Assembly: GCA_964423835.1 (NCBI GenBank)
Contig: CAYRGJ010000043.1
Span: 1 to 19,225, forward strand
Direction of reading: 5' to 3'
From: JAFGCL01 sp964423835
GTDB taxonomy: Bacteria > Chloroflexota > Dehalococcoidia > UBA2247 > RBG-13-53-26
Length of the DNA: 19,225 nt
Shown: positions 6,617 to 12,292 of the stretch, piece by piece
Layout of the letters: each line of letters starts with the position of its first letter
Numbering within the stretch: position 1 is the first letter of the stretch
Position numbers and translations under genes: made by a program
Notes under the pieces: generated by a model
Told to the model about the DNA's origin: nothing
Databases searched by the model: none
Seen by the model: the letters and a program-made list of their open reading frames with translations, nothing else

Positions 6617-7876
6617 CTAGGGGCCTGCGACGTACTTGGCCACCAGGTCCACCGTGTCCACCACGTTCAGCTCCCGGAAAAGGAGCGAGAAGCGGGCCTC
6701 CAGGGTCTCGCCGATGGCGCGCGCGCTCTCCTCCGGCAGGTCCCAGATCTCCCTCTTGAAGTCGCCGAAGGCCTTCTTCCGGGTCTTGTACAGGAACTGC
6801 TCCCTGGTCTCGCCCTTCTTGGCCTCGTTGCTGTAGTTGTTCACCAGGTGGGCGGCGATATTGTCCGTCAGGGCCCGCGGGAAATACTCGCTGTCGTAGA
6901 TGATGTTCTGGAATCCGGTGGCCAGGTGCACCTCGGCCGTACCCGCCTTGGGGAAGAGGGAGAACGCCTCTTCCGGAAGCGTGGAGGCTCCGTGCTGCAC
7001 CGCACCGGCCATCCCGTACTCCTCCCGGGCCGCCCTGGACAGCTGCTCCAGCACGTCAAAGTCCAGCGTCACCTTGGCCAGGGACCCGTCGGGCAGCACC
7101 ACGCCGCCGTGCGTGGTCCCGGTCTGGACGCTGATCTTGGATATCCCCTTCGCCGTGCCCAGGAGCTTGCGGTAGCCGGCCATGAACGCCTTCAGGTCCT
7201 CCACCGTGCTGTTCCGGCCCCCTACCTCGCCGATCTCCCCACCGACGGAAACACCGGCCCCGCCAGGCCCCATGCGGCGGATGAACTGGGTCATGCTGGC
7301 CGTTATGGCGTAGTTCCTCTCCTGCTGCTTCTCCAGTGACTCCTGCTTCAGGTCCACCACCGTCGAAGCGTCGATGTCGATGTTCCGGAATCCGGCCTCC
7401 ACGGACTCCCGCACCAGGGCCTCAATGGCCGCGATCTCCTTGTCGGGGTCGGCTCCGTACTTGGCGGCGTTGACCTGGTAGTGGTCACCCTGGATGAACA
7501 CCGGCCCCTTGAAGCCCTCCTTGATGGCCGCCGCCAGCACACAGGCGGTGTACTCTCCCGGGCTCTGTTTGGTGTAGCCGATCTCCGATCGGGCAATCTC
7601 GAAAATAAAGGCGCCCACCCTGCTCTTGAGAGCGGCACGAAAGACGGCCCGGGCGGCCGGATAGGTCAGGCCGCGCAGGTTCATGGCCGGCACCGTCTTG
7701 TTCTGGTACAGGCCCTTGCCCGCCGCTTCGTACAGTCCCTGGATGCTGGCCGGGTAGATGCCCAGCGACGCCGCCAGGGCCGTGATGTCCCGCCGGTGCT
7801 GCTGCCGGGACTCCTCCTCACGAGCAAAGATAGCCTTCTCTATGGCAGAGTCGATTTGGTCAACAGTAACGGACAT
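6617..7876 (-). CDS. Class II fructose-bisphosphate aldolase
   Basis: A 419-residue zinc-dependent aldolase of the class II fructose/tagatose-bisphosphate family, which cleaves or forms fructose 1,6-bisphosphate in glycolysis and gluconeogenesis. Visible active-site parts are GDH (D131 catalytic, H132 zinc), VGGEIGEVGG (about 211-220), TGTTHGG with H256, and the AVQHGAST segment with H295. The C-terminal third (about 310-419) carries extra helices. It is longer than the typical 280-350-residue bacterial enzyme and resembles the extended class II subgroup. The ATG at 7876 has a GGAAG-type ribosome binding sequence a few bases upstream. It lies 90 nt downstream of the phosphofructokinase on the same strand, so the two consecutive glycolytic steps are encoded together. 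I do not assign a symbol because family members differ in preferred sugar phosphate. Confidence 0.85.
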   Translation of the reverse strand: MSVTVDQIDSAIEKAIFAREEESRQQHRRDITALAASLGIYPASIQGLYEAAGKGLYQNKTVPAMNLRGLTYPAARAVFRAALKSRVGAFIFEIARSEIGYTKQSPGEYTACVLAAAIKEGFKGPVFIQGDHYQVNAAKYGADPDKEIAAIEALVRESVEAGFRNIDIDASTVVDLKQESLEKQQERNYAITASMTQFIRRMGPGGAGVSVGGEIGEVGGRNSTVEDLKAFMAGYRKLLGTAKGISKISVQTGTTHGGVVLPDGSLAKVTLDFDVLEQLSRAAREEYGMAGAVQHGASTLPEEAFSLFPKAGTAEVHLATGFQNIIYDSEYFPRALTDNIAAHLVNNYSNEAKKGETREQFLYKTRKKAFGDFKREIWDLPEESARAIGETLEARFSLLFRELNVVDTVDLVAKYVAGP

Positions 7877-7933
7877 GCTCTTCCGCCTTCCCTTAATTGA
7901 TTATTTGGGCCGTTCCCCGCCCTGACCCGCCGG

Positions 7934-7967
7934 GCGCCGCCGGCCATCCCTCAGCCTTCGGCGGCGC
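7934..7967 (-). terminator. GC-rich hairpin at the 3' end of the phosphofructokinase gene
   Basis: A perfect 9-bp inverted repeat (GCGCCGCCG at 7934-7942 and CGGCGGCGC at 7959-7967) with a 16-base loop overlaps the last base position of the stop codon. No T-run follows on the minus strand, so it may pause, attenuate or protect an mRNA end rather than be a canonical intrinsic terminator before the aldolase gene. Confidence 0.4.
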
Positions 7968-9079
7968 TAGCCGCCGGCCAGGATGGTCCTGCGACCATTA
8001 TACCGTTCGGTGTCGTACTGCGTCTTCACGTCGACCAGGCTGAGCCGGCCGGCCACCTCGCTGATGGGCACGGAGCCGATCCGGCCGTTGCGGTAGCTCA
8101 CCAGCCGGCCGAAATCGCCCCTGACTATGAGGTCCACGGCCGCAATGCCGAAGTACCGCCCCATACGCCGGTCGTACGCGCATGGTGCTCCGCCGCGCTG
8201 CAGATGGCTCAGCACCACACTGCGGGTCTCCAGCTTGGTAGCGTCCATTATCTCCCGGGCCAGGGCCTCGCCGATGCCGCCCAGCACCTTGTGCCCGAAG
8301 GCGTCAACGCTGCTCTCCCGCACGCACTCCATCCCTCCGGCGGGCTTGGCTCCTTCGGCCACCACGATGATCTCGTACCTGGACTCCCGCTGCCTGCCTT
8401 CCAGGACCAGCTCGTTCACCTTCTCCAGGGAGAAGTCGTACTCCGGAATGAGGATGATGTAGGCCCCCGCGGACTCCCCGCCCTCCAGAGCCAGCCACCC
8501 CGCCGTCCGGCCCATGGTTTCCACCACGAAGATCCTTTTGTGGGACCCGGCGGTAGTGCGCAGCCGGTCGATTTCCTCCACGATCACGTTCACGGCCGAC
8601 TCGAACCCCAGGGTGTAGTCAGTGCCCCAGAGGTCCTTGTCGATGGTCTTGGGTATGCCGACCAGGTTCACGCCTTCCCGGGCCAGCCGGGCGGCGACCC
8701 CGAGGGTGTCCTCGCCACCGAGGGCTACCAGCGCATCCAGCCCCAGCCTCCGGATGTTGTCCAGGACCTTCTTTGACTGATCGTTCTTGGGGTCGAAGGG
8801 ATTGGTCCGGGAGGTGCCCAGCATGGTGCCGCCAAACCGGTCCCAGGTGCGCACAATGGTCTGGTCCAGGGGCACCAGCCACCCCTCCCCGTCGCCACCC
8901 GGGGCGCCGGCCATGATCAGGCCCTTCCAGCCGTCACGGATGCCGATGACCTCATACTGCACCCCGCGTTCGGCCTGAAGGCGGTCATCCGTGGCCGTCT
9001 TGACCACCCACTTGATGGCGGGGTTGAGCCCGGCGCAGTCACCGCCGCCGGTCAATATTCCGATGCGGCTCGTTTTCAT
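7967..9079 (-). CDS. 6-phosphofructokinase, PPi-dependent type by signature
   Basis: A 370-residue phosphofructokinase that phosphorylates fructose 6-phosphate to the 1,6-bisphosphate. The N-terminal glycine-rich loop is GGGDCAGLNPAI (11-22). Phosphoryl-donor residues are decisive: in E. coli ATP-PFK the motifs are GGDGS and PGTIDND; here they are GGEDT (121-125) and PKTIDKD (143-149). Asp at the second key position (D124) and Lys in PKT (K144) are the known marks of pyrophosphate use, which makes the reaction reversible. Oddities are Glu for the first Asp (E123) and Lys for the Asn (K148). Sugar-phosphate segments MGRTAGWLAL and the LGHLQRGG-like SHLQRGGAPCAYDRRMG are present. The ATG at 9079 has no ribosome binding site and lies about 6 nt from the predicted transcript start. 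The aldolase follows on the same strand. Confidence 0.92.
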   Translation of the reverse strand: MKTSRIGILTGGGDCAGLNPAIKWVVKTATDDRLQAERGVQYEVIGIRDGWKGLIMAGAPGGDGEGWLVPLDQTIVRTWDRFGGTMLGTSRTNPFDPKNDQSKKVLDNIRRLGLDALVALGGEDTLGVAARLAREGVNLVGIPKTIDKDLWGTDYTLGFESAVNVIVEEIDRLRTTAGSHKRIFVVETMGRTAGWLALEGGESAGAYIILIPEYDFSLEKVNELVLEGRQRESRYEIIVVAEGAKPAGGMECVRESSVDAFGHKVLGGIGEALAREIMDATKLETRSVVLSHLQRGGAPCAYDRRMGRYFGIAAVDLIVRGDFGRLVSYRNGRIGSVPISEVAGRLSLVDVKTQYDTERYNGRRTILAGG

Positions 9080-9091
9080 CGTAGTGGCTAG

Positions 9092-9121
9092 ATTCTATAG
9101 GGCACGCTGACTGGGTGTCAA
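9092..9121 (-). promoter_or_regulatory. Strong promoter of the phosphofructokinase, predicting a near-leaderless mRNA
   Basis: On the minus strand TTGACA (9121-9116) is followed after 18 bases by TAGAAT (9097-9092); an overlapping TATAGA gives a 16-base spacer. Both hexamers are near consensus. A start about 7 bases after the -10 falls near 9085, only about 6 bases before the ATG at 9079, so little or no room exists for a ribosome binding site. Confidence 0.6.
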
Positions 9122-9145
9122 CGCCCGGACCGGCGACTAAAGTCG

Positions 9146-9174
9146 CATACACCACCGAGCACAAAACCTAAAAT
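9146..9174 (+). promoter_or_regulatory. Possible promoter for the small cysteine-protein pair
   Basis: TAAAAT at 9169-9174 is a good -10 match; CATACA at 9146-9151, 17 bases upstream, is a poor -35 match. It lies in the divergent region opposite the phosphofructokinase promoter and would start transcription near 9181. Confidence 0.35.
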
Positions 9175-9206
9175 TCAATGAGGCCAAAAGATGGAGACAC
9201 AGAGAG

Positions 9207-9479
9207 ATGGTTACAGGAATGACAGCACAGGGCAGCAGGGAGAATGCGGCGGGAGCTGCGGAGAATGGGGGGACATGCCGGCATCACTGGAGGATAGAGA
9301 ACGCGGAAGCGCGGACAAGCCACGGGGTGTGCCTGCTGTGCCAGGCGCGCCGGGAGTTCCCCAACTACCTTTCGGACTGCCTGATGGACAACGATCAGGA
9401 GAAATTCGAGGAGTGGCTGGCCAGGGAGGGGCGCAGGAGGTCGAAGAAGGACGAGTCCGGCCTTCCTTACCTGAACTGA
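9207..9479 (+). CDS. Small Cys/His-rich (zinc-ribbon-like) protein of unknown function
   Basis: A 90-residue protein with a compact Cys/His segment: C24-x-H26-H27-W, then about 15 residues, then C42-x2-C45 (TCRHHWRIENAEARTSHGVC and LLCQARREFPNY). The layout C-x-H-H-W...G-x-C-x2-C...EF-x-N-Y looks like a small treble-clef or zinc-ribbon domain of the kind I associate with Chloroflexota hypothetical proteins. This is recall of a pattern, not a database match. The C-terminus is charged (EEWLAREGRRRSKKDE). The start may be the ATG at 9207 or at 9219. The first 20 residues look unstructured. A second small cysteine protein starts 8 nt after its stop, suggesting a two-gene unit. Metal-binding regulatory or DNA/RNA-binding roles are possible; none is shown. 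Confidence 0.65.
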   Translation: MVTGMTAQGSRENAAGAAENGGTCRHHWRIENAEARTSHGVCLLCQARREFPNYLSDCLMDNDQEKFEEWLAREGRRRSKKDESGLPYLN

Positions 9480-9487
9480 GGTTGGCA

Positions 9488-9733
9488 ATGAGGGAACCGA
9501 GAGAAGGGTCGCGCAGACGTCGACGGGGCGCCAGGTGGTATCCCAAGAAGTCTGACGACTCCATCCTGGAGCGATGGGCTGATGCCTGCAGCCGGCAGAA
9601 CGATGAGTGCCGCGAGTGCCCCATAAAGGAGGACTGCCAGGACCTGGCGGACCGCCTGATAGGGTGCATAAGCGTCAGGGCGCCGGCCAGGCACCGGCAG
9701 CGGCGCGAGGAAATCCTCCTGAGTTCGAACTGA
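9488..9733 (+). CDS. Small basic cysteine-rich protein of unknown function
   Basis: An 81-residue protein with basic ends and a central cysteine cluster: C34-x6-C41-x2-C44-x5-C50-x9-C60 (ACSRQNDECRECPIKEDC and following). Four or five cysteines in such a short span suggest a zinc or Fe-S site. The arginine-rich N-terminus (SRRRRRGARW) and the tail (RAPARHRQRREE) suggest nucleic-acid binding. I take the ATG at 9488 because GAGG at 9478-9481 sits 6 nt upstream. The frame is open further back to 9191, but that part overlaps the previous gene out of frame and is low-complexity Gly/Pro/Arg sequence, as expected of a shadow. I do not recognise a named family. Confidence 0.6.
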   Translation: MREPREGSRRRRRGARWYPKKSDDSILERWADACSRQNDECRECPIKEDCQDLADRLIGCISVRAPARHRQRREEILLSSN

Positions 9734-9774
9734 ACAGCGGGATGCAGCGCCGTTGAGAGACGGCGAGGCACGGC

Positions 9775-9825
9775 GCGAAGTCCCGGGTAACGCGCACGCG
9801 TGCGCGTTACCTGCCGGGGCTTCGC
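9775..9825. repeat. Large inverted repeat with 26-bp perfect palindromic core
   Basis: The core 9786-9811 is a perfect palindrome centred between 9798 and 9799 (half-site GGTAACGCGCACG). Outer arms GCGAAGTCCCGG (9775-9786) and CCGGGGCTTCGC (9814-9825) pair with one G-T wobble, so the whole 51 bases could fold into one long hairpin or cruciform. It lies after the small cysteine genes and about 20 bases upstream of the dnaJ-type promoter. No T-run follows. It may be a terminator, a protein-binding palindrome or a mobile-repeat remnant. Confidence 0.75.
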
Positions 9826-9845
9826 TACACATCTGGCGGGAGATA

Positions 9846-9874
9846 TTGACTGCGGGGTTGGTTGCAGTCATGAT
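9846..9874 (+). promoter_or_regulatory. Promoter of the DnaJ-type gene with an overlapping inverted repeat
   Basis: TTGACT (9846-9851) and CATGAT (9869-9874) are separated by 17 bases. The inverted repeat TGACTGC (9847-9853) / GCAGTCA (9864-9870), perfect over 7 bp with a 10-base spacer, overlaps the -35 and reaches the -10, an ideal place for a repressor. It does not match CIRCE (HrcA) or HAIR (HspR) consensus sequences. Confidence 0.5.
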
Positions 9875-9911
9875 GAGTCCATGAGACGCGGGCAGGACTG
9901 AGGAGAACAGC

Positions 9912-10928
9912 ATGGACTACAAGGACTACTACAAGATAATGGGGGTGGACAAGCACGCCACCGCCAAGGATATCAAAGCGGCCTACCGGAAGCTGGCCCG
10001 GCAGTACCACCCCGACGTGAACCCGGGGAACAAGTCCGCCGAAGCCAAGTTCAAGGAGGTCAACGAGGCCTACGAGGTCCTGGGCGACGAGGCAAAACGC
10101 AAGAAGTACGACGAGCTGGGTGCGCACTGGAAGGAATACGAGCAGTGGCAGAAGGCGGGCGGAGCCGCCGGAGGCCAGCCCTTTGACTGGAGCCGGTACG
10201 GGTTCGCCGGCGGGCCCGGCGGCGGCGTGCACTATCAGACCATGACCGAGGAAGACCTGCAGAACCTCTTCGGCGGCGCCGGCGGGGAGAGCCCCTTCTC
10301 CAGCTTCTTCTACACCTTTTTCGGTGGGGACCAGCCGGGGGCCGGCCCGGGCGCGGGGGCCCGATTCCGGACCGGCGGCCGGTCCCGGCGCGGGCAGGAC
10401 TTCGAAGAGCACCTTGAGATCACGCTGGAGGAGGCGCACAACGGCACCACCCGCATCTTCCAGATGGAGGACGGGAGGGGAAAGAGCCGGCGCATCGAGG
10501 CCAGGATACCCGCGGGGGTCCAGGAAGGCTCCCGGGTGCGCCTGGCCGGCCAGGGGGGGCCGGGGACGGCCGGCGCGCCGGCCGGAGACCTCTATCTGGT
10601 AGTGCACATCATGCGGCACCAGGTTTTTGACCGCAGGGGAGATGACCTTTACACCAAGCTGAGGGTGCCCCTGACCACGGCCGTGCTGGGGGGCGAGGTC
10701 ACCGTACCCAACCTGAATGGCAAGGTAGCCCTGAAGATCCCCGCCGAGACCCAGAACGGCCGGGTATTCCGCCTGAAAGGCAAAGGCATGCCCCGGCTGA
10801 ACAACCCTCAGCAGCACGGGGATTTGCTGGCCGAAGTGAGCGTGGTCCTGCCGGACGGCCTCACCGATAAGGAGCGCAAGTTGTTTGAAGAGCTGGCCCG
10901 CCTGCGCGGCGCCGGTGGGGCAGCCTGA
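9912..10928 (+). CDS. DnaJ-class co-chaperone (CbpA/type II, no zinc finger)
   Basis: A 338-residue J-domain protein. The J domain (about 1-70) has the HPD tripeptide at 33-35 (RQYHPDVNPG), which stimulates the DnaK ATPase. A Gly/Phe/Tyr-rich linker (about 80-160) follows, then two beta-rich client-binding domains (about 165-330), with EEHLEITLEEAHNGTTR and DLYTKLRVPLTTAVLGGEVTVP as recognisable blocks. There are no CxxCxGxG zinc repeats, so it is of CbpA type rather than true DnaJ. The ATG at 9912 has AGGAG at 9901-9905. It has its own promoter overlapped by an inverted repeat. The selenocysteine glutaredoxin candidate lies 89 nt downstream on the same strand. Role is cytoplasmic protein folding with DnaK; the partner is not in the window. 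Confidence 0.92.
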   Translation: MDYKDYYKIMGVDKHATAKDIKAAYRKLARQYHPDVNPGNKSAEAKFKEVNEAYEVLGDEAKRKKYDELGAHWKEYEQWQKAGGAAGGQPFDWSRYGFAGGPGGGVHYQTMTEEDLQNLFGGAGGESPFSSFFYTFFGGDQPGAGPGAGARFRTGGRSRRGQDFEEHLEITLEEAHNGTTRIFQMEDGRGKSRRIEARIPAGVQEGSRVRLAGQGGPGTAGAPAGDLYLVVHIMRHQVFDRRGDDLYTKLRVPLTTAVLGGEVTVPNLNGKVALKIPAETQNGRVFRLKGKGMPRLNNPQQHGDLLAEVSVVLPDGLTDKERKLFEELARLRGAGGAA

Positions 10929-10952
10929 GCTCAAGCCAACTGCCTGTGAGGG

Positions 10953-10973
10953 GCCAGCCCGGCGGCGGCTGGC
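10953..10973 (+). other. Hairpin between the DnaJ-type gene and the glutaredoxin gene
   Basis: GCCAGCC (10953-10959) and GGCTGGC (10967-10973) form a perfect 7-bp stem with a 7-base loop. No T-run follows. It could attenuate or process a shared transcript. Confidence 0.35.
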
Positions 10974-11017
10974 ATCGGGCTTTCGGCCTGAGCCTGCGAT
11001 AGCCTGGAGGAGGGGAG

Positions 11018-11569
11018 ATGGAAGTCGTAGTCTACTCCACACCCACTTGACCGTACTGCGTACACGCGAAGGAGTTTCTTTCGCAGAAGGGCATCCCCTA
11101 CATTGAGAAGGACGTGTCCAGAGACAGGGCGGCCGCCCAGGAGATGATCCAGAAGACGAACCAGATGGGCGTGCCGGTGATCACGGTCGGCGACCAGTAC
11201 GTCATCGGCTTCGACCGCCGCCGCCTGGAGGAGCTGCTGGCCAGCCAGGCCGGCGATAAGGCGGCGCCCGGCGCGGCCCGGGCCCGGTCGAAGGTGTCAT
11301 TCGGTTTGCAGATCGCCGACGCCAGCAAGATCGCCCGGCAGGCGGGGGCGGTGCCGTTATTTGGAGCCTTCGTGGGCGGTGTCAGGCCCAACTCGCCCGC
11401 GGAGAGGGCCGGCCTGCAGCAGGGCGATGTCATCACCGAGGTGAACCTGCGCCCCGTGAGCAGCGCGGATGACCTGGCCCGCGTGCTGGCCGGGCTGGCG
11501 CCGGGCCACCACCTGATCATCGGGTTCCTGCGGGGCCAGCACAAGATGCAAACGGAGACCGAAGTCTAG
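11018..11569 (+). CDS. Selenocysteine-containing glutaredoxin fused to a PDZ domain (TGA at 11048-11050 read as Sec)
   Basis: The gene begins at ATG 11018 with GGAGGAGG (11006-11013) as ribosome binding site and reads MEVVVYSTPT-TGA-PYCVHAKEFLSQKGIPYIEKDV before continuing to TAG at 11569. The in-frame TGA (residue 11) falls exactly on the first cysteine of the glutaredoxin active site, giving U11-P-Y-C14. The rest of the glutaredoxin fold is intact: GVPVITVGDQYVIGFD with cis-Pro P53 and the GFD turn at 64-66, ending near 77. After a linker rich in Ala and Arg, a PDZ domain occupies about 93-173 (GAFVGGVRPNSPAERAGLQQGDVI). The total is 183 residues. A SECIS-like hairpin follows the TGA. Selenocysteine glutaredoxins have been predicted in bacteria; selA/B/C/D are not in the window. 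Alternatives are a sequencing error (TGC to TGA) or a true nonsense mutation. A GTG at 11114 would give only a truncated protein lacking the active site. Confidence 0.85.
11066..11084 (+). promoter_or_regulatory. Bacterial SECIS-like hairpin downstream of the in-frame TGA
   Basis: GCGAAGGA (11066-11073) pairs with TCTTTCGC (11077-11084) over 8 bp with one G-U wobble, leaving the loop GUU (11074-11076). The loop starts 23 nt after the TGA, within the range of bacterial SECIS elements, and presents G then U first, as SelB recognition requires. The pairing forces codons TTT and CTT (Phe20, Leu21), uncommon in this GC-rich gene set. An outer CTGCG/CGCAG pairing (11056-11060 with 11082-11086) is an alternative lower stem. 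No bulged U like that of E. coli fdhF is obvious. Confidence 0.7.
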
Positions 11570-11607
11570 ACGGGCCCCTGCGGCGCGCCTGGCTGGCATT
11601 GCGGCCC

Positions 11608-12279
11608 CTAATACTTCGAGACACAGATCTCCGACATCTTCCCGGTGACCAGGTACACGACGCGCTCGCAGATGTTGGTCACCCGGTCGGCGCTGCGCTC
11701 CAGGTTGTGGGCCACCCAGATCAGGCGGGTGGCCCGGGTTATGTTCTGCGTGTTCTCGGCCATGTACGTCAGCAGCTCCCGAAACACCTGGTCGTAGAGC
11801 TGGTCGATCTCGTCGTCCTCGTCGCAGATTCTCCGGGCGGCCTCAGCATCGCGGTTGCAGAAGGCATCCAGGCTCTGCCGCAGCATCTCCACGGTCTTCC
11901 GGTTCATGCGCGGCAGGTCGATCAGCGGCTTCAAGGGCGGCTCCTCCCCGATCATGATCTCTATCTTGGCGTTGCCTTCGGCATGGTCCGCTATCCTCTC
12001 CAGGTCCACGATGATGTTGAGCACCGCGATGATGACCCGCAGGTCGCTGGCCATAGGCTGCTGGGTGGCGATGAGCTCGACGCATTTCTCCTCGATGTCG
12101 AACCGCTTCTGGTTGATCCGGACGTCATCCGCCACCACCTGGTGGGCCATCTCCAGGTTCCTGGTCTTCAAGGCCTCCATGGAGCGCTCCAGGGCCTTCT
12201 CCACCATGCTGCCCATGACCAGGATGTCATCCTGGAGCTCGTGCAGGTGCCGGTCGAAGCTCTCTCTGGGATGCGGCAT
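11608..12279 (-). CDS. phoU: Phosphate-signalling protein PhoU
   Basis: PhoU, 223 residues, links the Pst transporter to the PhoR kinase and restrains the Pho regulon when phosphate is plentiful. It is the usual tandem of two three-helix bundles. Each repeat shows the metal-binding E/D-x3-D type motif: DLRVIIAVLNIIVDLERIADHAEGNA in the first half and TRATRLIWVAHNLERSADRVTNICERVVYLVTG in the second. The ATG at 12279 has GGAGGG upstream inside the short gap after pstB (13 nt), so it is last in the pst operon. Its end faces the end of the glutaredoxin gene, with a 38-base convergent gap that shows no T-tract terminator. Length is normal. Confidence 0.95.
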   Translation of the reverse strand: MPHPRESFDRHLHELQDDILVMGSMVEKALERSMEALKTRNLEMAHQVVADDVRINQKRFDIEEKCVELIATQQPMASDLRVIIAVLNIIVDLERIADHAEGNAKIEIMIGEEPPLKPLIDLPRMNRKTVEMLRQSLDAFCNRDAEAARRICDEDDEIDQLYDQVFRELLTYMAENTQNITRATRLIWVAHNLERSADRVTNICERVVYLVTGKMSEICVSKY

Positions 12280-12292
12280 TCCTGTCCCTCCT

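Noticed and set aside
9191..9733. A single 180-residue gene covering both small cysteine genes
   Set aside because: Its first half is Gly/Pro/Arg-rich shadow sequence out of frame with the C-x-H-H-W protein; a good ribosome binding site exists for the ATG at 9488.
9825..11042. Long minus-strand open frame opposite the DnaJ-type gene
   Set aside because: Antisense shadow of a well-defined J-domain protein; no promoter, ribosome binding site or domain was seen.
11114..11569. A separate PDZ-only gene starting at GTG 11114
   Set aside because: No ribosome binding site precedes the GTG. It would begin in the middle of a glutaredoxin fold, while upstream codons in the same frame complete the domain from a well-placed ATG.
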